A stretch of 64,000 nt of DNA, taken from Sisyra terminalis. Taxonomy: Eukaryota; Arthropoda; Insecta; Neuroptera; Sisyridae. The first letter of the stretch is position 1; each line of letters starts with the position of its first letter. The notes beneath the pieces were generated by a model. That model saw only the letters and a program-made list of their open reading frames with translations. It was not told the DNA's origin and ran no database searches. A program made the position numbers and the translations under genes. Positions 47,923-60,445 of this stretch are shown in pieces. The stretch spans positions 36,161,701 to 36,225,700 of the forward strand of contig OY292275.1 in the NCBI GenBank assembly GCA_958496175.1. The letters are read 5' to 3'.

Positions 47923-50900
47923 TAATACTAAATATATTAATTTTTAAGAGCAACCCAAAAATATTGTTCATCAAATGTGATTCCATTCAGTGATTTTCAG
48001 GGTCTAAATGACATATATAATGTTGTTTCATAAGTTTTTACTGTTTTGTACTTAATTATTATAATAATTATAAACCATTTTGGATGTTAAACACAATTTT
48101 AAATTTATTTATTTTTTAGTTTTAGTAGAGCAAACTAAAGTAATAATATATACAGCTACATAAACATTATTACGATTTATATTGATATAAAAATAAATAA
48201 ATAAAAAATGTTTTTAATTTCATGAAGTTGCAAAAATAAAGATTTGTTTATTATTTGAAAAGAGTATCTTGAACCTATCGTAGACCAAATATCATCCTTA
48301 TTAAAAAAATATGTTTGAAAACTTTTCGAAATATTGAAATTTAAAACGTCCCGAATAGTTGTAAAAAAATAATTTGTTCGTTTTTTGGCCAATAACAGTT
48401 TTTAAATGCCTTTTCAGCTACAAACTAGAATTTAAGATATAGAACCCGATAATAAAAAAATCAGAAACTGATCGTAGCATATTAGCTTTCACTTATTTCG
48501 TAAAATCTTCAAAAAACTTTTATTTTTTTAAACTTTAAACGTTCTCTTTTAACTGGTTCTTATTTTTTACAGTTTAACATAAGGAAATAATTTTAACTTA
48601 AAGAAAATCAATTAATTGTTTTAAAACCTAATTTTTAAACTAAAAAAAACATAATCCTTTCTTAATATTGCTTGTTACTTTGTAACTTGTAATACCCAAC
48701 GTTTCTTTGCCTTATTAGTGGCCCCACAAAACTTGAAAACTATTACAATATTATTTTTTTAATACGCAAATAAATTATTCGTCTAGGTTTCAAAGTTCAT
48801 TTGATTGTGAAATGAAACGCAGAACATAAATAGTAATGCTTTTATTGAATGAAGTTCAGAACTATTGGATAGGTGCATTATATAAACGTTCTATGCAGTG
48901 AGCAACGGAGACAATGTGTGAGAGAAATGAGGGATGTGATCTTGAATTTACTTTCTGATAGTCTTGGCTACCTTTCGTAGCTTTTCGTCTTAATTTAGTT
49001 GCAACTTCAAATTTTAAGAAGGCCTTTTATTCATCCACTTAAATGTTCTTTAAAAGCATCCAATGATTGACCTACAGGCTATTTAATAAATGTTATTACA
49101 TACTAGTGTAGAACCCGTTAGGCTCCGTCCTAACGGTAACTACCACGGATAGAAATCAGCTACTTTAACTACAGCAAAATGTAATTTTGGTGGAAAAGAG
49201 TGAGTGAATGAGATCTGTTGAGCATAGTAGTTCAAATACAATGCAATTTGTAATATGCATGGAATGGATGCGAATGGCGGAAAAGAGCCTATTTCTCTGC
49301 ACCAACGAAAACGTCTCACCGATCAGCAATCTTAATACATAAGACTATGGTACTTGGATTTATATTGGTGTGATGATTGTTGTAATTTTTAAGCTGTATA
49401 ACTATTTTAAAAGCCTTAACGAGAAATATTATAAAAGAGTTCCCTGTACATAATTTAAACTTCTTAATTTTTCACATGTAAAAATATTAGCTTTATAAGT
49501 TTTAAAATAATATAATAAAATTCCTTCATTTGAAAAGAGAAATTCAAGTAAACTCCTGAGTTCTGACTTTATTCAATTACTCGACCAAATCATACATTTC
49601 TATAACTAAATGATTCAAAACTAAGGAAAATCATACTAGAGGTTAAAATAATACTCTTTCCTCATAAATAAAATATACACCCTTCGAACTGGAACCATCA
49701 TAAGCTAAGAGAAAATAAGCAACTAGATCAAATTATGTCTAAAGCCGCTAAATATGTCAGCAATTATAAACCAACGGTAGATAATAATTAAAAAGTTAAT
49801 AATATTGTATATTTTCTAGATAGAAACGATTTTTCAAAAGATTATTTTTTTCGGCTTATTGAAGTTTTTATTACAGAAGTTTTACTTTACTGTATTATAT
49901 AGGAATTGAAACAACAAACACATTTTTAGGTGCTTTTTTATTATTTCAATAGTGTTTTGAAGTTTCTGAACCCCAGCAAATTAAAAATATACCAAAAATT
50001 GGGGCCCCGAGCTAGCCATTCTCTTTCTTAGCCTACTTAGCCATAGTTAGTCAAATTCTAGAGGTCCTAGAGTTATACGTAATCGAAAATTACATTCTTA
50101 ATTCACTGGGGTAAAGAAACTTAAAGGATGATCTCCTTTTTCTCTTCTCTCACGGTTCATTTTCGTATCACTATTGAAGCACTCCAGAAATCACTCTAAC
50201 TACCCCAAAAATATTTAGATAAGTTTAAGTTTGAATTTCAAATTTTTCAATTAGGTAATTATTAAAACTATGAAATCTAAAGAACGCGTGTTAGATTCAA
50301 TTGTTTTTTTTTAATACTCATCCAAATATTTTTATATATTTTTATACCAAAATATAATATCCATTATGCCTACGGTACCTACAATAGCCATAAGAGCTAT
50401 GATATACCTGATATACCATATCTACCATTATTTACCATTATCGACCATATCTACGATATCTACATATGCAATCCCAAAATTATTAAAACGAAAACAGTAA
50501 TAATAGGTAATAATATATTTAATTTAATATTCTAACTATTCTTATTAGTTCTTATTAAATGGTAATTATGTGCAAAATACTTCTAATCGCATAAAAAGGA
50601 GAGGATGGGTGGAATTAGTAAAATAATCGAAATGAATCATCATAGCTAAAACAGATAACGGTAAATAAGATTAAACTTTTATTAAATTCCACTACACGCA
50701 CTACACAGCGATCGCAGCGATCCAGCGGATCTAGCGATCATTTTATTTCCAACCATTTCCAACTATCCCGAACCACCAAAAGAAATTCAGAACTTCCTAA
50801 ACGCATTGATTGCAATAGCAAGTTTAAAACAGAACTCCTTGGAACGCATCGGAACCATCGGAATCATACAGATAAATGAGATAAACTGCCAACGACCGCA

Positions 50901-51379
50901 AACGAATGCTTTTTGCTTCTCTGTTATACAAGTCGCGTTAGTCTCTGTCTATAGTGTTAAAATGAACTGACGTTGAATGTTTATAAGTTATAAATTTATA
51001 TTTTCTTTTAGTAGTTCATTGTATTTTACATAAATTTTACTGTAATTTACAGCAACGTAAGTTTTTTATATCATTGCTTCCAATATTCTAATACGAAATT
51101 TTCTTATTTAATGAAAACATGTGTTTGTTGATTGACAGGCGTTGCCTTAACACTAGCCGAATGGCTGGGCATTAATAAAAATAGTTTTTTCGGCCTAAAA
51201 AATAACAAATGGAATTAAATTTCTTATTATTCGTTAGTTTAAATGAAACTCGTTATTTTTGCCAGTTAAGCATACATTTGTTTTTATAAATAGAAACAAT
51301 AGACTATCGCGGCTTTTGTCCGGCATTTGTTTATAATTGGAATTTATTTTGATTTGCAGATATCTAAAATAGTCTTACA
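47923..51379. other. Spacer between TEX2 and l(2)gl
   Basis: No gene is supportable. It holds a Helitron-like 3' terminus (49103-49136) and an imperfect ACCATATCT/ACCATTAT repeat (about 50398-50468). A short cluster of AGCGATC words (50706-50740) lies about 650 bases upstream of l(2)gl and may belong to its promoter or a 5' non-coding exon. Confidence 0.45.
49103..49330 (-). mobile_element. Helitron-like 3' end
   Basis: On the minus strand a perfect 8-bp hairpin (CCGTTAGG, 6-base loop, CCTAACGG; 49136-49115) is followed, after GTTCTACA, by CTAG at 49106-49103 and a flanking T. Hairpin plus about 8-10 bases plus CTRR before T is the standard Helitron 3' terminus. The 5' end would lie at higher coordinates and was not found, so the right border given is arbitrary. 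Confidence 0.5.
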
Positions 51380-54300
51380 ATGTTGAAATTTATTCGAGGA
51401 AAGGGGCAGCAACCTACGGCTGAACGTGTAAAACTACAACGCGAATTATTTGCATTTCGTAAGGTAGTTATTTTATACCTTTAATTTTTTTTGTGGATTA
51501 ATTTTGGGAGTGTTGCAGGCTATCATATTCTTATCAATAATTAACTTATTCATCTACCTGTTATCTTTTTGGAGTATCCTATCTTATCATTCTACAAATA
51601 TATTTTTCATATTGTTTGTTTAGCATTATAATTTTCAGATCGCATTGCTTCATTTTCACCATTTCGACATATTAAATATTTGAGTTATATATTACTTTTT
51701 GGTAAACGCCTTAATTACTACCTGAAATTAAAGAAAATGTATTTTCTGTATTTTAAATACTAAAACATGAAGCAATTTATTATACTATTCCTAACTGAAG
51801 AAAAAAAACATTCAACCGCTTTATGTTGTAATTATTATTTAAATAAATAAATATATTAAATTTATTTTACACTCATTAAAAATATATAACATTTAATTAA
51901 ATGAGCTAAATTTTTCTAAAAGTTGCCGTACTTTATTCTTTTATACTAAGCATTACTTAGGTTATTTTAAATAATCATTTAAAAAAATCAAGGATGTAAG
52001 CATAATGCATAACATTTTCATAATTACGTTCAAGCATTGAAGCTAGTATCTTCAGACGCTATTAAGTTGACCTTAAAATACTTAACATCTATTATTTTTC
52101 TAATGAATATTTTATGTATTCAAATCAGAGAAGATAAGATATGATAGCTAATTTCAATATATTATTATTTTAAAAAATCAATAATTTGTAGACAGTGCAA
52201 CATGGATTCCCAAATAAACCGACCGCATTGGCCTGGGATAGCGAATTACGTTTACTATGTATTGGCACCGCCAGCGGAGCCGTCAAAGTTTTTGGGAGAC
52301 CAGGAGTCGAGTTTTACGGTCAACAAGCTCCTATCGGCGGAAATGCAAATACAGGCACTGCTGGATTTCCTCCTGCCGTAGTAAAACTTGTTTGTCTTCC
52401 CAAAGGACAAGGAAGACTAGTTTCTCTTTGCGATGATAATTCCTTACATTTATGGGAAATTAATAAAAACTCCCTGGTTGAAGTGAAATCATTATCTCTT
52501 GAAGGAAAATTGAAAAAAATCAGTGCAATATGCGTGGAAAGTTCAGGAGAACATCTTTTACTAGGAACAGAAGGCGGCAACATTTACTTACTAGACCTAG
52601 CGACCTTTACGATGGCAAACGACATCATTTATCAGGATGTTGTTATGCAAAAGTAAAACATAATTATATTCCATTTAAGAAATTTTACTTACACTTTTTC
52701 CTTTAGTGTTCCAGAAGATTATAAAGTTTCACCGGGAGCGGTAGAATGCATAGCAGAACAACCTGGAGAAAAAGACAATATTCTAATAGGATACACTCGA
52801 GGATTGATGGTCTTGTGGTCTCGAAAACAAAGTTCTGGAGCCGTAAAAGCATTTATTAGTCCTCAACAACTGGAAAGTGTTTGTTGGCATAACGATGGTC
52901 AACATTTCACGTCAACACATAATGATGGAAGTTATGCTGTTTGGGATATTACCAAAGGAGATAAACCTTCTTCTGAACCAGTAACGACTTATGGACCTTA
53001 CGCTTGTAAACCAATTACTAAAATTGACGTAAAAACGCTACGAGGCAATTCTTTACTTGTCTTTTCTGGTGGAATGCCTCGTGCGTCTTATTCCGATAAG
53101 TACACAGTTACAGCTATCAATGGAGACAAACATGTAGTTTTCGATTTTACCAGCAAAGTATGAAATTTATGAAGTTTTAGGCACTCTTAAATACATAAAT
53201 ACTTATATGGAAATTTGTTGCAGGTTATCGATTTCTTTAGTATAACTCCATTATCTGGAAGTGAGGAACCCGATACATTGATTGTTTTAGCAGAAGAAGA
53301 ATTAGTAGCGATTGATTTGATTGATTCTGCGTGGCGAATGCTATCTCCTCCGTATCTTGTTTCATTGCATGCATCCGCTGTAACTTGCAGTGCTTATGTG
53401 GGACCAGTGCCAAGTGGAACTTGGAGAGCTATAAAAGATGCGGGAAGAAATGCTAAAAGTCAACGAGTTTTTAGTGATAGAGAGTGGCCGATTAATGGTG
53501 GATTTATAGAAGATGATGCAACGAACGAAGATAAAAGAGAGTTTCTGTTAACTGGACACGAAGATGGAACCATTCGATTCTGGGATGCTTCTGGTGTAGC
53601 TCTGACTCCTTTTTACAAGTTTTCAACAGCCGTCTTGTTTAGCGGAGATGAAATTCATGCAAATGAAGATGGCGAAGAAAACGAAAGTGCTGAATTAGAA
53701 GAAGAAGAGTGGCCACCGTTTAGAAAAACGGGCGTTTTTGATCCATTTTCTGATGATCCGAGATTAGCAATTAAAAAAGTTACAATGTGTCCGGTAACAG
53801 GGACTTTAATTGCAGCTGGAACAGCTGGACATGTTGTAGTTGCGCAACTGGTATCTGATTCACAGACTAATTCTGATCCTCCACATATAGCTACGATGAA
53901 TATTGTTTGCGATCGAGATAGTTTTGTATGGAAAGGACATGAGCAGTTAACTCCCCGTACCACCGGTCCTGCTCATACTACAAAAGGTGGATTTCAGGCT
54001 ACAACGTTATTGCAACTACATCCTCCTGCAGCCGTAACATGTGTAGCATTACATTCAGAATGGGGTTTAGTGGCAGCTGGAACGGCACATGGACTTGCTG
54101 TATACGATTATCAGAGAAATAAACCAGTGATTATTAAGTGCACTTTAAATCCAAATGGTAATATCAAAATTTATCAAATTTTAACTCTAACTCTAAAACA
54201 ATTCTTATTTAGATCTTTCTGGTGCTGGAGATACACCTATATCAAGACGTAAATCATTCAAAAAATCATTGAGGGAATCATTTCGTAGATTACGAAAAGG

Positions 54301-57300
54301 ACGTTCTACACGTCGAACGGGCAATACGAATACACCTGCGGGAACAACTTCTCCTCGTAAAACTGTTACTACACCAGCAGATGAGCAAAATGCATTAGAT
54401 GCAAAACCGGTTGAAAGACAAATTGAAGCTCGACCTGTTGATGATTCGCTAGGCTCAATGGTTAGATGTTTATATTTTGCAAGAACTTTTATTGTAAGCG
54501 GTGAGTATTCAATTTTAAAGCAATAAAACATAGTTATTACAACTAGTTATTTTTTTAGAACAAAATACAACTCCAACGTTGTGGGCTGGTACAAACAATG
54601 GAACCGTTTATGTTTTCACAATCACCGTGCCAGTTGGAAATAAACGTGACAGTGATGATGTTACATGTCTTTTAGGAAAAGAAATACAACTTAAACATCG
54701 CGCACCCGTAATAGCTATCGCTGTGCTAGATGGTTCTAGCAAACCTTTGCCAGAACCTCTTGATAGTAGAAAAGTTGATAACAATCAAATGCATCGTGTA
54801 ATCATTGCTTCTGAAGAACAATTCAAAATATTCACTCTCCCATCATTGCGTCCTTGGCGAAAATATCGACTCACAGCAAAAGAAGGTTCTCGAGTAAGAC
54901 GAATGGCTTTCGCCGATTTTTCATGTAAAGTTCCCGATTCAGCCGACGAAATACATACAGAATGCTGTTTGTTATGTCTGACAAACTTAGGCGATTGTCT
55001 AGTTTGGAGTTTGCCAGAACTTGCAAAACAATTAAATGCAGCTGCAATTCGACGAGAAGATATCAATGGTATATCATCGTTAGTTTTTACTCCATGCGGA
55101 GAAGCATTATATTTACATAGTTCGTCCGAATTACAAAGAATAACAGTTAATGCTAATCACGTAACGGCAGCTCGTTGTTATTTAAAACTTGCCCGAGATC
55201 AAGCAAATGAAAGTGAGAGTAATGATGAAATTGATACGAAGAAAGTAGAGGAAACTCAAAATTCTACTTCGATTGTTAATGGTAGTAGTACCGGATTAAA
55301 CCATATCGAAAATGGAGATGATGCTCATGACATCACCATTTCAAGTAGCGTGGGAGATATTACTATTGATTCTGTGAAAGATCATTTGGCTAATAATTCA
55401 TTGGGAGGATTGAGTAATAGTGATGTTATTCCTGAAGATAATGTGACAATCACATCGTCCAGTTCTACAACAGTTTTACAACAAACACGAACGCATCACG
55501 TTACGAAAACTGCAACAGTTACAACTAACAATACCCAGTCTCCAAACAATGGTATACAACATTAATTTCTTTACAATACATACAATATTTCAAATAAATT
55601 TCAACACTTGATAATGCAGAAAAACTTAAAAATGCGAAAAAGGATAACTATTGATTTTTTTTGCAAGTTCATTAAACTTACGTATTAATGACATCAAAAG
55701 ACTTACATTTTTCAGAGGGTTAAATTCATTTTTTACGAATAACATCTACTAAAATCTTCTAAGTACATTTTCATTTACTCTTAGAAATAATTAGAAATAA
55801 GACCATAACATGGTCTACCTATCCATGAGTAAAAATATCGGCCTTTTGAAACATTAACTCTAAATGTTTGTTCTGATGTTTGAAAAGAAAATAATTTACA
55901 TGAACCGTTATACAAAGATGTAGAAAATTTACAAAAAATAAAAGTAATACATTTCGTGTAAACTGATGAGTTAAAAATCTCGTCAGAGAGGTCTTAAACT
56001 GATAAAGAATTTTAAATATAACTTATTTAGATTGATATTTAGTAAGATATCCGTTTTTGGGCTTATGTTAATGGATCCTTTTTTATAGATAAAACTTTGG
56101 TTTTTATGATCATTATTTTATTATATGAAACCCATCAAACTACAAAAATATTCATTTAGTGAACCTTCATTACAGAATTTTTTATCGTGTTTAATCCGGT
56201 TTTACTTACTTGATTATTCACAGTATAACATCGATAAAAAATTAAAAACATTGTTTTTCAGTTCATTGATTTTTTCTAGAACAACAAGAATACAAAAAGA
56301 ATCTAATTTTCGTATATTTCAATTTGTGTTTAATTAATTTTTGGACGTTATACATTTCAACTTTAGAAGAACATATTACAATTCTGAAGTTGCTTTCATT
56401 ACAAACTTATGGCGTCATTTTTGTTTTCTGTGTTTTATATTTCATATTATCAAGTTTAAAAGTTGTTGAAATATCAAATTTCCCGAAAAATATCAAAATC
56501 TTAAATTATTTTAACATAACAAATACTTTTGGTTTTTCAGTATAAAATATATTTTACGGTTCTATGAACCAAAATGATTCCAATGTTTCATATTTTGTTT
56601 TCGTCTGTTAAGTAGCTTAATGTATATTTAGTTGACATTTGCTTTTGTTTTCATTTTTAGCGTTTTTATTTCATTGCTTCAGTAAATAATATTATGTGCA
56701 GTAGACACAACTTAAAAGTATAAATTACATTTTAATTTGTTAATTTTAATTAGTTTTTGTTAGTTTTCTTCCAATTTTTAAGCAAACTGTATTTAATTTT
56801 TTTTCCAATCATTTTAATAGCTTTTTATTTTGTGTTGCTTACCATTTATAGATGACATCAATTCCAATGAGGAAAATTCATCAGCCACTTGTATTGAAAT
56901 AAAAGAGGTTAGACATATATACCATCAAATCAATAAAACTTTATTTTCTTAATTGTTTGCAACAACATTCCTCATTTCAAAATGTTAACACTTTCTCAAC
57001 TTTCAATTATTAATATTTATTGATTCAAAGGTCTTTGGGTTTCAAACGAAATCATTCTCTACTTAAATTCTTATATCTATACTACTTTATTGCAGCTGTA
57101 ATATATTATCTTCGAAACTTTTTCTGAGTAAAATTTAGATTCTATAAAAAAAATCTTTAGTAGTGTATGTAACTCAACAACTAAATTTATATTAGCCATG
57201 ATAAGTAATTTTAACGAAATAACATTTCGCATGATCAAATCAAACATGGAGAAAGGGCTTTTTATAAATATGTTTAATTATACTAACATAAGAAAAACAA

Positions 57301-57436
57301 ATTTACTTTTAATATAACTAATTATTTTATACTTTTTTTTTAGACTAAGATCACAACAAAGGTAATAACTGATAAGACATTGGCTCCATTAGCCTGCGAA
57401 GAAGAAGAGTTGGAATCGGAAACAAAAGCCGCTTAA
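51380..57436 (+). CDS. l(2)gl: Lethal(2) giant larvae, cell-polarity WD40 protein
   Basis: Tumour-suppressor polarity protein. It acts with Scribble and Dlg at the basolateral cortex and is excluded apically when aPKC phosphorylates it. Exons: 51380-51463, 52192-52652, 52707-53157, 53224-54157, 54213-54500, 54559-55551, 56852-56907, 57344-57436; phases close, giving about 1,119 residues (Drosophila 1,161). It begins MLKFIRGKGQQPTAERVKLQ and continues with WD40-type propellers (HGFPNKPTALAWDSELRLLC; GHEDGTIRFWD). The polybasic aPKC target SRRKSFKKSLRESFRRLRKG is intact, with Ser658, 662 and 666 equivalent to Drosophila Ser656, 660 and 664. The tail is variable and Ser/Thr-rich. Failure to splice out intron 6 (55552-56851) would end the protein six codons later (after NGIQH), so a short isoform is possible. 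A poly(A) signal AATAAA lies at 57460-57465. Confidence 0.95.
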
Positions 57437-57459
57437 ATTAGATTTTTATACTTAAAAAC

Positions 57460-57465
57460 AATAAA
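57460..57465 (+). terminator. Polyadenylation signal, l(2)gl
   Basis: AATAAA lies 23 bases after the stop codon of the last l(2)gl exon; a more distal site may also be used. Confidence 0.5.
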
Positions 57466-60345
57466 ATATAATACGGAAATTAATGGAAGAAAAATGTATT
57501 TTATAAAAAAGCAATCTTATGGTAAATCTGTGGTGAAATTAAGGTAATTTTATAGCACATTTTTACATCAGACATTTATAAGTAAATGATTTTTACTAAA
57601 CTAATTGTAAAGTAAGAATAATATGAATTATTATTGACCTAAATCATATAAGATTTTTTTGAAATATATTTACAATTAAAGGCGTTCTATTTGTAAGTGT
57701 AACAGAATTATACAAAACAATCTTGTAAATTTTCGATTTCAAGGTATTCAAAGATAAAGATTTTTTTTATTTTAAAAAAATCAATGCAGAAACATTCCAA
57801 AATCTGTAAAACAATATTTTGCATTTTTAGCAATAGTCCTTTAATTGTGACTGTAATTTTGTTTAGCATTTTACTTATTGCAAATTTTAAGTAAGAACTT
57901 ATTGGGAGCGGGATTGATAATATAATTATTATTTAAATAATTTATGAACGGATTATCTTCCTTTATTTTTTGTATTATCATTTTCTACTTATTCATTTTT
58001 TTTGTTTTTGATAGCAGCATTTCAGTTTTAAGTTAGAATAATTGCAACTAATAATAAGAATAAATTGACTAACTTTATTTTAAATGATACTAAGGCCTCA
58101 AATTCAATTTGCTAAGGATGAATTAATAAAGCTATTTATCATGCTTTTTAAAGACTATATCTTTTTTGTGTTTTATTTTCATATCTATAGCTTTTTCGCG
58201 ACTTAAAAATATTTTCAGTATTTTAAAATGTGTGTTTTTTTACTAAACTTGATTTTTATTTTAATAAAGCATTTAATTTAATGGGAATTTTAAGCTAATA
58301 TTAGCACTTCGACGTTTTATAGTTTTTATTTTATATAAATAATATTTCAGTTCTTCCAAATATAAATAAATACAGCTGCATCACATTTAAATGGGCGAGA
58401 AAAATATGTTTTGTTAAGTTCACCACATTTGGCAGAGCCACTTGAGAAAAGTTTATTTAAAAATATGGCAATTATAAAAACTGGTATCTATCAATAGCTC
58501 TCTTTTTGGAAAAAAATCATTCAAATGAAGTTGGATTGTTTTGTGGTGGACTTGATAACTGCAATATATGGCATCTAATTTTGAAAAATTAAATTCTTAA
58601 AAAATATATATGGTCAAAATAAAAAACAACAATCGCTAGTTAAGAAAAACATGTTACTTTTTTTAACTTCTTCAGGTGTTTGCTATTTAACATTAGTAGA
58701 TGACTTTTGTCATCTATTTAGACAAATCTGACTAATAATATGTAGTAAAAACAACCAACTGAAAAAGTTAAATTTAACTATGAAACGTACTATTGTCAGA
58801 AGCATTGTTATTTTTTTTATTTTGTTCACATATTTAAGAAAATTTAATTATAATAAACACAAATTATAATTCTAAAAAATATTTTTTAATAAAATTTTAT
58901 TTTGGCAGCGACATACATCTATAAAAAATAATTTCCACCTATAAATCACATATTATATTAAATACATTGCAAGATAAGTTATGTTATGTATTTTTTTAAA
59001 TTTTCAAAAAATTTAAAAACGATTTTATTGAAAAAATTTATATTCTTGTTAGTTTTATATGTTTATGTTTAAATTTTTAACGAAAAATCAATTGCTGGAT
59101 AACAATTGTATTATTGATCTCGAAATGAACTAGATTATTTTTTTAAATCATAAGTGAGTGAATTGATTTTTGAGGTATTTGAATATGTTATAATATGTGC
59201 CTGATCGAGTTCGTTTTAATTTTGTTATCCAGAATTATTTTTATTATTATAATCTAACATTAAGTTTTAAATATTTAATATAATTTATAATGAAAATAAA
59301 TAATTAAACAAATCAATATTTCTTCCACTACATCTATTTAATATTTCTAATTTTATATTACACCCAATAAAATAAATTATCAAGTAATTTTCTGATTTTT
59401 TTTCTTTCGAAAAATCTCCAAACAAATCCTGACTTTCCTAACAATTCTGACTTAAAGATTTTTTTTTTTTTTTTGAAAAGTAATCTTCGGAATATTCTAA
59501 ATAATTTTTTTGGTTCAAAATTAAGTATTTTAATAAAAATTATCTGTAATTTATCATATATTAAATGCATTGGTTGAAAATGTAATTCTGTTTTTATAAT
59601 ATAAAAAAAAAATGTTGTCATTATAAGCATTATAATAAATTTTTTTTTATGATAACAATACGGTTTTTGATTTTTTCACCGAACTTCGATCCAGTGAAAT
59701 GCAATGGTAAATTTAATTGTAATAAGTTGGCTATATGGTTGTCATTATCCGCATTGTAAGGAATACAAATGATGCCATCTAAATTGTTACATGTTCGGGT
59801 ATACTCGGAACTTACCGTTTGTATAACGAATCCATAATAATGCTACCCGAAAGTTTGGTTCTTTGTATGAAATATCGCTGTTTCAATATCAACAGGATTT
59901 AGAATAAAAAGAATATATTTTAGGTGTTCTGTCTTCTTTGCCACTACACATACTATCTATGGCTGTCTTTGTTGTTTAGTGTTAATCGAATAAGTTACCA
60001 TAAAGTGAGTGAGACAAATACGATCAAATGTGCTAAAAAGAAATAGGAGTATTTGGGATGGTGCGTTCCCTTTGCTAGAAATTGTAGTTAAATGTTTTAG
60101 TTAGCAATAGATATTTTTTAATCATTTGAAATCATCGTCATTAAATTCAAGTAGTTATCCAATTTTAATATATCTGCATGAAAAAATATTGAAGTTTGTT
60201 GTAAGGTGTTTATTTTTCACTTGGAATACATATTTGTTATATTATTTGATGATCGAAATATCGAGACGATGAAGTTACGTCAAAGAGACCAAAACCACAA
60301 AACTTCCTACCACTGATGTATTGTCTGGCTCTTGTCTTTTAACTT
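57466..60345. other. Spacer and CK1 upstream region
   Basis: AT-rich with no gene or clear transposon. The last 150 bases show promoter-type words: a CRE-like TTACGTCA (60275-60282) and the YY1-type site that starts at 60347. Confidence 0.4.
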
Positions 60346-60346
60346 A

Positions 60347-60357
60347 AACATGGCGGC
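60347..60357 (+). promoter_or_regulatory. YY1/Pho-type motif over a short uORF
   Basis: AACATGGCGGC fits the YY1 (Drosophila Pho) consensus AAnATGGCGGC, usually found just downstream of transcription starts. Its ATG opens a 7-codon upstream frame (60350-60373, MAAFDEK then TAA). A GTAACT donor at 60369 and a TTTCAACTAG acceptor ending at 60421 could remove a 53-nt leader intron before the CK1 start. Confidence 0.45.
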
Positions 60358-60445
60358 GTTTGATGAAAAGTAACTTAAGTGAACTGAGTTTTATTTAATT
60401 AATTTTTTTCTATTTCAACTAGTGATAGAAAAAATAAATTACACA

